This document shows, in pieces, positions 1 through 8,686 of a DNA stretch of 64,000 nucleotides. The stretch is from NCBI GenBank assembly GCA_965262505.1, contig CBDHFM010000030.1, forward strand, positions 2,914,001 to 2,978,000. Direction: 5' to 3'. Source of the stretch: JACPPO01 sp965262505 (GTDB taxonomy: Bacteria > Acidobacteriota > Vicinamibacteria > Vicinamibacterales > UBA2999). The notes under the pieces are model-generated. The model saw only the letters and a list, made by a program, of their open reading frames with translations. It searched no databases and had not been told where the DNA came from. The position numbers and the translations under genes are program-made. Positions within the stretch are counted from its first letter, which is position 1; each line of letters begins with the position of its first letter.

Positions 1-18
1 GGGACCAGGCGGGGGCTG

Positions 19-1493
19 CTAGCAGCCCGTGGTTAAAGGTCGCCTTCTGACGCGCCAACAGGTAGCAGCTCGAAACGATGATTCGGCGTAAAAACGGACG
101 CCTGATCGTCGGATGGCGTGTGGTGGTCGCGCCAGCGGCGCTCCACGCGCGTCCACAGCGCGATGACGAGCGCCACAATCGTCGCCAGGTGGCCCTGCAG
201 GCTCCGCGGCGTGCCGACGCCGACGAGCGACCGCATCAAGAGGCCCAGATTGAAGCCGCCGATATGGACGAGTAAACGTTTCAGGATGTTGGTGTGCCCT
301 CGCAGATGCGTGCGCCGCATCCCACCGGTTTCAGAGAGATGCGCATTCGGTCGTTCGAGATACTCACTCCGTCGACGCGACAAGGCCAACCCACGCACGC
401 CCCGGATGCGTCGACGATTCGCGTACACCGCGTCGCGCGCCGCCGCCTGGTGCGTCCAGTTGCGCCGGCCGCGATCGGGCTCCGCGATATAGGTCCGCAG
501 GTCGAGTGTCGCGAGATCCACCAGCGTCTGATTACTGTGGTATCCCTTGTCGGCCACGACTTCGTCGATGATCGCCGTGTGCCCGTCGGTCGCCACCGCC
601 ACGGCTTCGAGCTCTTCGGCCGTCGTGGTGACCGTCTCCGCGATCGTCGTCGTATCGCCCTGATCGGCGCCCTGCACCGTCACGCCCACGATCGCCCCAG
701 TCTCCAGGTCGACGGCGTGCTCAGCCTTGTGGGCCAGATGCGTACGCCCGTCCTTCATTTTCGTGATCCGCGCATCAGGGTCGTGTGGATGCCGCCAGTC
801 GGTATTGCAGCCCTTCTTCGGGCGCTTGCGATCAAGGCGCGCTAAGTCCGCCCGTGTCGGCGTCTCGATGCCCGAGGCCTGTGCGAGCCGCGTCAAGAAC
901 TCCTGATACGTCTCGCCGGAGTCGCGGCGCACGATGCTCCGCAAGGCGGCATTGGCTTCGAGGGTCGTGGCATCGATCCCGATCGTCTTGCCCTTCACGC
1001 GATCGGCCGTCGCCAGCACCTGCAGGATCCACGTGAAGACCGCCCGGTGCGTCTCGAGGTCGATCAGCCGCCGCGTCCGGGAGATCGTCGAGTGCTCGGG
1101 TGTCGCCTCATCGAGGCCCAACCCGAGAAAGCCGCGCAGCGCCAGCGAGTCGGCAGTCCGCCAGGCGATCCCACGCTCCGAATCGATGCCCTCGAAGTAC
1201 CCGATCAAGAGCAGCCGGAAATAGGTCCCCGGCAGCAGACTGGGACGGCCGACCGTCGCGGCGTAGAACGGGGCGCACTGCGCCTCGACGCACGCGTCGA
1301 ACGCGTGCGTGTCCAGGACCTGATTTAGCCGCTGATAGAACGGATGCCCGCCCGTGACCGGCAACGCGTTCGTCGCGATCCACAATCCGGGTGTCCGTGC
1401 CCGGTCCTTACGTCGACTCATGGCCATGCGGGAGTGTAGTACGCGGGATCAGTCGTGTCGATCCCTTTCGGCCCTTTAACCACAGGCTGCTAG
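19..1493 (-). mobile_element. Complete IS element, IS5/IS1182-like, CTAG-flanked
   Basis: Terminal inverted repeats are visible: the left end reads CAGCCCGTGGTTAAAGG from 23, and the right end read in reverse is CAGCCTGTGGTTAAAGG ending near 1489. The tetranucleotide CTAG sits just outside each end (19-22 and 1490-1493), which reads as a 4-bp target duplication. One leftward transposase gene fills the element. The same ends bound a short non-autonomous element at 33441-33606, so this transposase, or a relative, probably mobilises both. The family is inferred from the transposase; I did not match it to a named IS. Confidence 0.85.
33..1427 (-). CDS. DDE transposase with DUF772-type N-terminus
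   Basis: The 464-residue protein has the layout of IS5/IS1182-group transposases: an N-terminal DUF772-like region at about residues 60-120 (including GTYFRLLLIGYFEG) and a DDE catalytic core. Likely catalytic residues are D152 in IGIDATT, D293 in VADKGYHS and a glutamate near 358 in YLERPNAHL. It cuts and joins the CAGCC(C/T)GTGG ends of its element. The reading frame is unbroken and of usual length, so the element may still be active. Overlapping rightward frames are shadows of this gene. Confidence 0.88.
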   Translation of the reverse strand: MAMSRRKDRARTPGLWIATNALPVTGGHPFYQRLNQVLDTHAFDACVEAQCAPFYAATVGRPSLLPGTYFRLLLIGYFEGIDSERGIAWRTADSLALRGFLGLGLDEATPEHSTISRTRRLIDLETHRAVFTWILQVLATADRVKGKTIGIDATTLEANAALRSIVRRDSGETYQEFLTRLAQASGIETPTRADLARLDRKRPKKGCNTDWRHPHDPDARITKMKDGRTHLAHKAEHAVDLETGAIVGVTVQGADQGDTTTIAETVTTTAEELEAVAVATDGHTAIIDEVVADKGYHSNQTLVDLATLDLRTYIAEPDRGRRNWTHQAAARDAVYANRRRIRGVRGLALSRRRSEYLERPNAHLSETGGMRRTHLRGHTNILKRLLVHIGGFNLGLLMRSLVGVGTPRSLQGHLATIVALVIALWTRVERRWRDHHTPSDDQASVFTPNHRFELLPVGASEGDL

Positions 1494-1638
1494 GCGGCTA
1501 GGCTCGGGGGTGGGGCTCGGGAGTCGTTCAGGCGGAACGGTGAGCGCAGTAACCCGTGGCCTGGAAGTTCGATGCGTGGCAAGATAGCGGTCGTGCCAGA
1601 TCTCGGAGACAACCATGAGGTTTCGTGAGGGAGAAACG

Positions 1639-2841
1639 ATGCGAAAGGGATCGCTCTTACTGGTAGCGGTGGCCGCCGTTTTCCTCTTCATCGCTCTGTC
1701 CGCCCCGGTGCAGGGCCAGCGAGGGGGCCAAGAGGTCCAGTTACCCGAGGGGAACGGCAAGACCCTGGTGTCGGCGACCTGCGCAGCCTGTCACGGGCTG
1801 GACCGCATCGAGCGGGCGGTTGGCTACTCGCAGGACGAATGGGATCGCCTCCTCGCCTCGATGGTGGCGTTGCCCCAGGACCAGAACAACTTGATCACCG
1901 GGTACCTGGCCGAGCACTTTCCAGAGAAGCCGGGTACGCCGCAGGCCGTCGTCATCGACGGTCCGGTGAGCGTGAACATCAGGGAGTGGCTCGCGCCCAC
2001 GCTTGGGCAGAGGCCGCACGATCCGCTCGCGGCGCGTGACGGGTCGATCTGGTGGACCGGACAGTACGACAGCCGGCTCGGGCGCGTCGATCCGGCGACC
2101 GGCGCCATGAAAGAGCATCCGCTCGAGACGCCGGATTCCGGACCGCACGGCCTGGTCGAAGACCAGGACGGCAACATCTGGTACACCGGCATCAACGTCC
2201 AGGAAGTCGGCAAGCTGGATCCCAGGACGGGAGCCGTCACCGAATACAAGATAACGACCCCGGGGGCCCGCGGCCCGCACACGCCTATCTTCGACCAGAA
2301 GGGGACGCTGTTCTTTACGATGCAGTCAGGCCATGTTGGACGACTTGACCCCGCAACCGGCGAGATAACGGTGGTCAAGACGCCGACCGACGGGACATAT
2401 CCGTACGGCATTCAGGTGAATTCGGCGGGCGTGCCCTGGTACGTCGATTTCCGCGGCAACAGGGTTGGCAGCATCGACCCCGTGACGATGGACATCAAGG
2501 AATACACGCTGCCGGATCCGGCGGCGCGTCCCCGGCGCATCGCCCTCACGCCCGACGACGCCGTGTGGTACACGGATTATGCCAGGGGCTATCTGGGCCG
2601 GTTCGACCCGGAGACCAGCCAGGTACGCGAATGGCCCTCACCCGGTGGAAGAGACTCCAGACCGTACGGGATCGCAACCGTGGGCGATGTGATCTGGTAC
2701 AGCGAGTCGGCGGTGAAACCCAACACGCTCGTGCGCTTCGATTCCAAGACCGAGGAATTCCAGACCTGGGTGATCCCGTCCGGCGGAGGCGTGGCCCGGA
2801 ACATGATGGCGACGCCGGAGGGCAACCTGGTGTTGGCGTGA
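1639..2841 (+). CDS. Exported cytochrome c / Vgb-like (virginiamycin B lyase) beta-propeller fusion
   Basis: An N-terminal signal peptide (hydrophobic LLLVAVAAVFLFIALSA) is followed by a class I haem site, CAACH, at about residues 48-52, then by six or so propeller repeats of the Vgb/SMP-30 type (for example GRVDPATGAM, GKLDPRTGAV, GRLDPATGEI). The protein should be periplasmic. Propellers of this family in soil bacteria are usually called lyases, but the substrate is unknown. I chose ATG 1639 because GAGGGAG lies just upstream; an in-frame ATG at 1615 has no such site. The frame stops at TGA 2839-2841 but continues in clear propeller-like sequence to TAG 2896-2898, so the C-terminus may be cut short by a point change. 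Confidence 0.75.
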   Translation: MRKGSLLLVAVAAVFLFIALSAPVQGQRGGQEVQLPEGNGKTLVSATCAACHGLDRIERAVGYSQDEWDRLLASMVALPQDQNNLITGYLAEHFPEKPGTPQAVVIDGPVSVNIREWLAPTLGQRPHDPLAARDGSIWWTGQYDSRLGRVDPATGAMKEHPLETPDSGPHGLVEDQDGNIWYTGINVQEVGKLDPRTGAVTEYKITTPGARGPHTPIFDQKGTLFFTMQSGHVGRLDPATGEITVVKTPTDGTYPYGIQVNSAGVPWYVDFRGNRVGSIDPVTMDIKEYTLPDPAARPRRIALTPDDAVWYTDYARGYLGRFDPETSQVREWPSPGGRDSRPYGIATVGDVIWYSESAVKPNTLVRFDSKTEEFQTWVIPSGGGVARNMMATPEGNLVLA

Positions 2842-2949
2842 AGCGGTGTCAATCGCGTCGCGCTGGTTGAGGTCGGGACGAGTACCGGCACTCGCTAGAA
2901 CCGCGCAGGCGGCGCTTCCTGGTCCTTCTGCTTTACGTAGACCGCGGCG

Positions 2950-3801
2950 TCAGTGCGTCAGCGCGTACAGGAAGGCGTTGATTCCGAAGGCGTAGCCGCG
3001 CGGACTGAAGGCGTAGAAGTAGGAGGCGTCGTCCCCCTCGCGTTCCCACGAGTCCTGGATGTCGGTGTTGTGCGTCATCAGGACCATGACCCGCCCGGAG
3101 TCATCGACGATCGCTTTCACAACCGGCACCGCGCTGTCGGCTCCCTGCTCGGAGGTTCCACCGCCGGAGCGTATGAAGAACCCGATATTCGGAATCTGCG
3201 GGATCTCGGTGACTTCGAACTGTGTGCGGAACAGCACGTGATCGAGCGGCAGATCGAAGATGGGGTACTGGCCCGCGGGCAGTACCTTGCGGAGCTGCCC
3301 GACCCAGTGCTGCCACTGGAAGGAGCCCCAGGAATCATCGGTCCACAGCATGCCGCCCTTGAGCAGGTACTCGCGAAGCCTGGTGGCTTCAACGTCATCT
3401 ATGAACGCGCGCCCGGGTGCCGACATGATCACCAGCGGGCACTGGAACAGCTCGTCGCCGCCCAGCCGCACCAGCAGGTGATTGGGTTGTCCCGCTCCAT
3501 TCTTGCTGACGTTGACCTTCGTCAACTCCGACAGCCGGACCGACATGTTGTAGTCGGCGCGCGGGAAGTCGGTCGACCAGTTTCCGCCACCGCCGCCGCG
3601 GCGGCGGAACGCGCCGTCGAGCCCGGTGCTATAGACCATCCGGCAGTAGTGGAAGTTGCCGTCGAAGTCCTGATCCGAGGCGACCCGCGCGTTGGAGGAC
3701 CGGCGCCCGAACTGCGCTTCGGCGACAGCTGCCGCCGCCACGAACGCGACGGCGAGCGCAACCAAGACGCGCGACAAAGGCCTGTTCTGCACGGTCTGCA
3801 C
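2950..3801 (-). CDS. Exported DUF4159 domain protein
   Basis: After a signal peptide (VLVALAVAFVAAAAVAEA) comes a short linker and then a DUF4159 domain filling most of the 283 residues. Typical landmarks are FHYCRMVYS, WSTDFPRADYN, a core with PLVIMSAPGRAF, then LREYLLKGGMLWTDDSWG and the closing YAFGINAFLYALTH. The family occurs in Acidobacteriota and related phyla, often near MoxR ATPases, and has no established function; the glutamine-amidotransferase-like fold (DD-W-G after a strand) is only a family impression. It stands alone here, separated from the upstream RRM gene by two strong hairpins. Confidence 0.8.
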   Translation of the reverse strand: MQTVQNRPLSRVLVALAVAFVAAAAVAEAQFGRRSSNARVASDQDFDGNFHYCRMVYSTGLDGAFRRRGGGGGNWSTDFPRADYNMSVRLSELTKVNVSKNGAGQPNHLLVRLGGDELFQCPLVIMSAPGRAFIDDVEATRLREYLLKGGMLWTDDSWGSFQWQHWVGQLRKVLPAGQYPIFDLPLDHVLFRTQFEVTEIPQIPNIGFFIRSGGGTSEQGADSAVPVVKAIVDDSGRVMVLMTHNTDIQDSWEREGDDASYFYAFSPRGYAFGINAFLYALTH

Positions 3802-3836
3802 AGTCTAACGCGATTGCGGACGGCGGGGAAACACCA

Positions 3837-3860
3837 AGGGCCAGGATTCTTCCTGGCCCT
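3837..3860. terminator. Perfect 10-bp hairpin downstream of the RRM gene
   Basis: AGGGCCAGGA and TCCTGGCCCT form a perfect inverted repeat around a 4-base loop (TTCT). It lies between the leftward RRM gene and the leftward DUF4159 gene. No long T-run follows on either strand, so it may instead be a dispersed palindrome. Confidence 0.55.
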
Positions 3861-3870
3861 CTGCGATCCT

Positions 3871-3892
3871 GGGCGGACCTGAAGGTCCGCCC
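3871..3892. terminator. Second GC-rich hairpin in the same spacer
   Basis: GGGCGGACC and GGTCCGCCC pair around a TGAA loop, 11 bp from the preceding hairpin. The two together could end transcription of the RRM gene, which stops at 3928, or could be a REP-like pair. Confidence 0.5.
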
Positions 3893-3927
3893 CCGTCAGA
3901 CGATCCGTGCAGGCTGCGCGGATATGG

Positions 3928-4248
3928 CTACCAGCGTGCTTCGCGCTTCTGGCGACCGAAGCCGCCGCCGTTGCTGCGCCCGCCGCCACCGTATCCGCCG
4001 CCGGAGCGCTCCTGCGGCTTGGCCTCGTTGACCGTCAGCCGACGGCCCTCGAACTCCTGCTGATCGAGCGCCTCGCACGCCGCGTGGCCCGCATCGTCCG
4101 CCATTTCAACGAACCCAAAGCCGCGCGAGCGGCCCGTGGCGTGATCGCGGATGAGCTTTACCGATTCGACCGCTCCCAGCGGAGCGAACAACTCCTCGAT
4201 CCGCGGTTCATCGGTATTGAATGACAGGTTTCCTACGTAGATTCTCAT
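3928..4248 (-). CDS. RRM-type RNA-binding protein with glycine-rich tail
   Basis: This 106-residue single-RRM protein has RNP2 (IYVGNL, residues 3-8) and RNP1 (RGFGFVEM, residues 42-49), with the aromatic residues that stack on RNA. Residues about 80-98 form a GGGYGGGG-type low-complexity tail ending in basic residues. Bacterial proteins of this build resemble cyanobacterial Rbp proteins and are usually tied to cold or stress RNA chaperoning; that role is inferred. The gene is monocistronic: hairpins lie downstream, and a roughly 190-bp gene-free leader or promoter region lies upstream, shared with the divergent transporter gene. Confidence 0.9.
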   Translation of the reverse strand: MRIYVGNLSFNTDEPRIEELFAPLGAVESVKLIRDHATGRSRGFGFVEMADDAGHAACEALDQQEFEGRRLTVNEAKPQERSGGGYGGGGRSNGGGFGRQKREARW

Positions 4249-4439
4249 GCACAGTTCCTTTGAAAGGGTTGGAGGCAGCAGGTGTGGAGACTTCTGGAAG
4301 CGTGCAGGAACACTGACGCGGGCAGCAGAACCAGATCGGCAGGATCCAACGTGACCTGGGTACTGTACCAGGTTTCCGGCACCGGCGCTGGTTTTCCGGT
4401 GTTCTTCGTTTACGATAGGCGGCGCTGGCCAATACCCCC
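4249..4439. promoter_or_regulatory. Divergent spacer between RRM gene and Nramp-like gene
   Basis: This stretch has no reading frame with protein-like content. It must hold the promoter and 5' leader of the leftward RRM gene and the start region of the rightward transporter. A local AT-rich patch (GTTCTTCGTTTACGATAGG, near 4400-4419) is a possible promoter area. No clear -10/-35 pair can be claimed. Confidence 0.3.
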
Positions 4440-4559
4440 CTGACCACCCACTCGCGGGAGGCTCGGTCCGGGCTCGATCCCTGGGACCGTTCCGACCTGC
4501 CTGTCCCGCCGACCCCTCAGGGGTTCGGGTGGCTCAAGGCCGTCGGCCCGGGCGTAATC

Positions 4560-5915
4560 GTGCTCGGCGTCTCCATCGGCAGCGGAGAGTTTCTGCTCGG
4601 ACCTGCGGTGTTCGTTCGGAACGGGCTGTCGCTCATGTGGGTGGTCGCGGTCGCCGTCATGCTCCAGACGATCTTCAATACGGAGCTGATGCGATACACG
4701 CTGGCCACCGGGGAGCCTGCCTTCACCGGCTTCATGCGCACCCGCCCCTCGTCCACGTTGTGGGCCTGGGTGTACGCCGTGCTCTATTTTCTGCAGATGG
4801 GATGGCCGGCGTGGGCCGGGACGGCGGCTGGCGCGATCTTCTATCTCTTCACGCGGCGGCTGGCCGAATCGGCGGACGCGACAAGCATCTACTACATCGG
4901 CGTGGCCGCCTTCCTCGTATGTGTCGCAATCCTCACATTTGGCCGTCGCATCGAGCGAACCCTCGAACTCCTGAACTGGGTGCTCATCGCGACGATCCTC
5001 GGCAGTTTTCTCGTGCTCGCCGTGGTCTTCGTGCCGGGACGCACCTGGGCCGCGGGCGTGGTGGGGCTCTCCGGCTTCGATCTGACACGCGGGACCTTCG
5101 ACTTTTTTCCCGCCGGCACCGACCTCTTCCTTCTTGGCGCGCTCGCGGCCTACTCGGGGGCCGGAGGGGTGGTGAACATCACTCTATCGAACTGGGCGCG
5201 CGATCGCGGGTACGGGATGGGCGAGCGGGCAGGCTACATCTCGTCCGCGATCGGCGGCCAGAAGGTGACACTCGCCCACAACGGCTTCATGTTCGAGGGG
5301 GATCCCGAGGGGATGCGCCGGTGGAATGGATGGTGGCGAATCGTCCGTGCGGACCAGTGGGGCGTGTTCTTCACCGGCGCCATCCTCGGCATGATTCTTC
5401 CCGCGATGATCTACGTGACGTTTCTCCCGCTCGGCACCGACATCGAGGGCCTCGGCATCAGCGCGGCGCTCGCGCAGGCCATCAGCGGCACGTCGGGCGT
5501 GCTGCTTGGGGGCCTGATCGCGTTTCTCGGGGCATGGATTCTGTTCAAGACCCAGCTCGACGTGCTCGAGGGCATGGTCCGGGCCATCACGGACATCCTC
5601 TGGGGCGGAAGCCCCAGGGTGCGAGCGTGGCGCGGCGGCGATGTACGCACCGTCTACTACTGCGTGCTGGCAGCCGTTGTGGTGTGGGGCATCGTGGCGC
5701 TGCGGCTCGCGCAGCCCATCCTGCTGCTGCAGATCAGCGCGAACGTGGGGGGCTTCGTCTTCGTGCTCGCGTCGCTCCATCTGCTGTACGTGAATACGCG
5801 GCTGCTACCGGCGCACGTGCGTCCTCCCATGTGGCGCCGGGCCGGACTGGTGGCGATGTCGCTGTTCTACGGCTTCTTCGTCTTCCGGTCGGCCATGGCG
5901 CTGTGGAACGGTTGA
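4560..5915 (+). CDS. Nramp-like divalent metal transporter (divergent subfamily)
   Basis: This is a polytopic membrane protein with about 11-12 hydrophobic segments. The opening GVSIGSGEFLLGP and the TM6-like AYSGAGGVVN resemble Nramp-superfamily proteins, but the canonical TM1 DPGN and TM6 MPH metal-ligand motifs are absent, so the substrate is uncertain. GTG 4560 is the first conventional start. However, the frame is open back to a stop at 4416, and the upstream codons read GWLKAVGPGVIV, which belongs to TM1 of this family, so translation probably begins further upstream at a non-ATG codon such as CTG 4440. The MOSC gene overlaps its 3' end. Confidence 0.75.
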   Translation: MLGVSIGSGEFLLGPAVFVRNGLSLMWVVAVAVMLQTIFNTELMRYTLATGEPAFTGFMRTRPSSTLWAWVYAVLYFLQMGWPAWAGTAAGAIFYLFTRRLAESADATSIYYIGVAAFLVCVAILTFGRRIERTLELLNWVLIATILGSFLVLAVVFVPGRTWAAGVVGLSGFDLTRGTFDFFPAGTDLFLLGALAAYSGAGGVVNITLSNWARDRGYGMGERAGYISSAIGGQKVTLAHNGFMFEGDPEGMRRWNGWWRIVRADQWGVFFTGAILGMILPAMIYVTFLPLGTDIEGLGISAALAQAISGTSGVLLGGLIAFLGAWILFKTQLDVLEGMVRAITDILWGGSPRVRAWRGGDVRTVYYCVLAAVVVWGIVALRLAQPILLLQISANVGGFVFVLASLHLLYVNTRLLPAHVRPPMWRRAGLVAMSLFYGFFVFRSAMALWNG

Positions 5916-6493
5916 TCGATTCTGCGTCCGTCGGCGATCGCGCGCGATTCCTGCCGCTGGATGTTCTCGAGACGCAGCTTGCGGCGTTGCCGCCCGCGCC
6001 GCACGACGCCGGGCGCGTCCGCCTGGTCGTGGCGCGCGGTCCGGAAGGACGTCGGGAGATGCTCTCTCGAGCCTCCATGACGCCCGAGTCCGGCGTCCCT
6101 GGCGACGCGTGGGGCCGTCAGGCACGCCCCGCGCCGGAAGCGCAGTTGGCGGTGATGCGCGTCGACATCGCCGAGTTGATTGCGAACGGTCAGCCGCTCA
6201 CGCTCTTCGGAGACAATCTCTTCCTCGAACTCGACCTGTCCGCGGCCAACCTGCCATCGGGCAGCCGGCTGCGCGCGGGGACGGCCACGCTCGAGGTCAC
6301 GCCGGAGCCTCACGACGGATGCAGTAAGTTCCGCGAGCGTTTCGGCGACGCTGCGCTGCGGCTGGTCTCGCGAGGGGACTTGAGACATCTCAATCTCAGA
6401 GGTGTCTACATGCGGGTCGTCGAGGATGGAGAGGTTGCCATGGGCGATCCCGTGCAGCTATTGTCACGCCCGCCGCATCGTCGCAACGACTAA
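5903..6493 (+). CDS. MOSC domain protein
   Basis: The frame encodes about 196 residues of MOSC-type beta-barrel, with PESGVPGDAWGRQ, LFGDNLFLELDLSAANLPSGSRLRAG, and the diagnostic C-terminal GCSKFRERFG with its conserved cysteine, followed by LNLRGVYMRVV. MOSC domains bind or transfer sulfur and metal-sulfur groups. Stand-alone members such as YiiM-like proteins act on N-hydroxylated compounds, but no partner is visible here. The start is taken as GTG 5903, overlapping the transporter by 13 bp; TTG 5912 is an alternative. The overlap suggests translational coupling to the Nramp-like gene. Confidence 0.75.
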   Translation: MERLIDSASVGDRARFLPLDVLETQLAALPPAPHDAGRVRLVVARGPEGRREMLSRASMTPESGVPGDAWGRQARPAPEAQLAVMRVDIAELIANGQPLTLFGDNLFLELDLSAANLPSGSRLRAGTATLEVTPEPHDGCSKFRERFGDAALRLVSRGDLRHLNLRGVYMRVVEDGEVAMGDPVQLLSRPPHRRND

Positions 6494-6510
6494 CCGTCAC
6501 AGAACTCCCC

Positions 6511-7371
6511 ATGGCCTACCTGCTCGCGCTCGGTTCGGCGGCGCTGTACGGGGCGGCCGATTTTCTTGGCGGACTCGCCTCGCGGCGGACAAATACCATC
6601 GCCATCGTCGTGACCTCACAGGGCGTCGGCCTGGCGCTGCTGGCCCTCGTGCTGCCGCTGTTACCCGAGGCCACGCCCTCAGCGCGGGATCTGGTCTGGG
6701 GAGGCGCGGCCGGGCTGACCGGTGGCACTGGCGTGGCGCTGCTGTATCGAGCGCTTGCAGTAGGGAGGATGGCGGTCGTGGCGCCGACGACGGCGGTGTG
6801 TGCCGTGATGATTCCTGTCGTGACCGGGGTGTTGTTCGGTGAGCGGCTCGCGCCGTTGACGATGCTCGGCATTGCGCTGGCGATCGTCGCCATCGTGCTC
6901 GTCAGCCAGCAGGAGACGGCCGCGTCCGTTGCCGTGCGTGCGGCAGTGCTTCCGCCGGGTGTCGGGCTCGCGTTTGCGTCGGGCGTGGCGATCGGCCTGT
7001 TCTTTCTTGCGCTGGCCGAAACCGACGCCCGGGCAGGCATGTGGCCGCTCGTGGCGGCTCGCGCCGTCTCGGTGACGCTGTTCGGCGTCATGGCCCTGGT
7101 CAGCGCCAGGCCGCTGCGCATGGCGGCGCCCGTCGCCACGATCGCCCTCGCCGCGGGAGCCATCGACATGAGTGCCAACGCGCTGTACCTGCTGGCCACA
7201 CGTTACGGGCCGCTCAGCGTCGCAGTGACCCTGTCATCGCTGTACCCCGCGAGTACCGTGATCCTCGCGCGGATGGTGCTTGGTGAGCGTCTCAATGGCT
7301 GGCAGGCTGCTGGTGTGGCGTGCGCGCTTCTCGCGGTCGCCCTCATAGTCGGTGGTTCGCGGCCGTTCTAG
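6511..7371 (+). CDS. EamA/DMT-family transporter
   Basis: This 286-residue protein consists of ten hydrophobic helices in two EamA repeats. The first opens with YLLALGSAALYGAADFLGG and the second with LPPGVGLAFASGVAIGLFF. Each repeat ends in the family's typical helix and short basic loop (for example VLFGERLAPLTMLGI and MVLGERLNGWQAAGV). DMT proteins export metabolites or drugs, and the cargo cannot be read from sequence. It follows the MOSC gene by 17 bp and could share its transcript. Confidence 0.85.
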   Translation: MAYLLALGSAALYGAADFLGGLASRRTNTIAIVVTSQGVGLALLALVLPLLPEATPSARDLVWGGAAGLTGGTGVALLYRALAVGRMAVVAPTTAVCAVMIPVVTGVLFGERLAPLTMLGIALAIVAIVLVSQQETAASVAVRAAVLPPGVGLAFASGVAIGLFFLALAETDARAGMWPLVAARAVSVTLFGVMALVSARPLRMAAPVATIALAAGAIDMSANALYLLATRYGPLSVAVTLSSLYPASTVILARMVLGERLNGWQAAGVACALLAVALIVGGSRPF

Positions 7372-7498
7372 GATTTGCGTGCCACGGACCAGACGCCGGC
7401 GTCGAGCAGGTGGTTCCAGCCGGCGGGACCGCGACGGTCCGGCGTCGTGCTAGGTTAGGCGCTTCGACGAACTGAATAGCCGGAGAGCAGGAGGGGAG

Positions 7499-8209
7499 AT
7501 GAGCTTCACAATTCGAGGAGTGCTCGGGGGCGTCCTCGTTGTCCTCGTCGCGGTCAGCGCGAGCGTGGCCGGGCGGGAGGAAGGGGCCGCGGCGCAAGCG
7601 CCGGCCGGTCCCTGGCCGGGCGATATCGATCCCGAATCACGGAATCGCCTTCCTATCGTGGATCGTGACAGCCTCGATGAGTTAGGTCAGGGGCTCTTCG
7701 ACAAGACGACCGACGATGTGCGAACCGGGCGTTCGCTGGCGGGATTCCAGGGGCCGAACGGCATCGTCCTCTACAGTCCGCGCGTGGCGGAGCATGACCA
7801 GCGCAAGAACGACTACCTCCGTTTCGAGAGCCCCTTGGGCCGGCGGCACTACGAACTCGCCGTTCTCGTCACGGCTCGAGAGCTCGATCAGCAATTCGAG
7901 TGGACCGCGCACGAGCCCGCCGCTCTCAGGGCGGGCCTGGAACCGGCCGTCATCGAGATCGTCAAGTACCACCGGCCTCTCGCAGGCCTGCAGCCGAAGG
8001 ACGCCGCGATCATTCAGCTGGGCCGTGAGCTCGTCGGGCTCCGTTCTGTCGAATCGAGCACGCTTGCCGAAGCGCTGGAACTCTTCGGCCCGCGCGATCT
8101 CGTCGACGTGGTGTCCGTAATCGGTCACTATTCGGCGATTGCCGTGCTGCTTAACGCTTTCGACCAGCAGCTCCCGCCTGGTCAGGAACCGCTGCTGCCC
8201 GAGAGGTAG
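7499..8209 (+). CDS. Exported carboxymuconolactone decarboxylase-like protein
   Basis: A signal peptide (residues about 1-25) precedes an AhpD/CMD-like helical domain. The region HYELAVLVTARELDQQFEWTAHE, read as segments, carries the E-W-x2-H-E signature, followed by AVIEIVKYHRP and a helix with LVDVVSVIGHYSAIAVLLNAF. The CxxC of peroxidase-active AhpD is missing, so a redox role is not supported. Periplasmic CMD-like proteins are common in Acidobacteriota and lack a defined function. A likely ribosome site, GCAGGAGGGGAG, lies immediately before ATG 7499. Confidence 0.78.
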   Translation: MSFTIRGVLGGVLVVLVAVSASVAGREEGAAAQAPAGPWPGDIDPESRNRLPIVDRDSLDELGQGLFDKTTDDVRTGRSLAGFQGPNGIVLYSPRVAEHDQRKNDYLRFESPLGRRHYELAVLVTARELDQQFEWTAHEPAALRAGLEPAVIEIVKYHRPLAGLQPKDAAIIQLGRELVGLRSVESSTLAEALELFGPRDLVDVVSVIGHYSAIAVLLNAFDQQLPPGQEPLLPER

Positions 8210-8295
8210 GCGGACGCTGGCCGGTTCTCCTGGGTGGACGCCGAGCGCTTGGGTGCTGTTCTGTCTGGCGTCACTCCGGTACACTCTGTATCGTC

Positions 8296-8667
8296 ATGAT
8301 CATTGCCACCATCGCTCTTGCCGCCGCCGCGTTCGTTCAACAGCCCGCAGCGGAGGCCCCCGAGCCGGACCTCGCCGTCATCAGCGCGCGCCTGGGGGGC
8401 TGTACCGCCGATTTCATCGTGAAAGACGCGGATGATCAGCCGGTCTATGCGGCCATCGTCCACGTCAGAATCCGCTACGGCTTCCTGGGCATCAAGCGGA
8501 TGGATCTGGAGGTCGGTACCGACTCCGCCGGTAAGGCTCGCGTCGAGGGTCTGCCGGATGAAGTCAAGCCTCTGACCTTTGACATCCGGAAGGAGGACAA
8601 GGAGGCGCTCGCCGAACAGACCCACTTGAGCGACTGCCAGGCAACGTATGAGGTCTCGCTCGAATGA
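8296..8667 (+). CDS. Small exported hypothetical protein
   Basis: The protein is 123 residues with a short hydrophobic start (MIIATIALAAAAFVQ) that could be a signal peptide. The remainder looks like one small beta-sandwich: DADDQPVYAAIVHVRIRYG, then VGTDSAGKARVEGLPDEV. This resembles carboxypeptidase-regulatory-like domains found in surface proteins. Two cysteines (in GGCTAD and SDCQAT) could form a disulfide after export. I do not recognise the family, and no neighbour suggests a role. Confidence 0.55.
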   Translation: MIIATIALAAAAFVQQPAAEAPEPDLAVISARLGGCTADFIVKDADDQPVYAAIVHVRIRYGFLGIKRMDLEVGTDSAGKARVEGLPDEVKPLTFDIRKEDKEALAEQTHLSDCQATYEVSLE

Positions 8668-8686
8668 GGGAAGGCCCCCAACCGGG

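Noticed and set aside
2839..2841. Selenocysteine codon in the Vgb-like gene
   Set aside because: Not asserted: no SECIS hairpin was recognised by eye and no sel genes are in the window. A point change or error is simpler.
4529..5902. First two thirds of a 654-codon frame over the transporter gene
   Set aside because: Arg/His-rich noise in a different frame. Only its end, from 5903, is the real MOSC gene.
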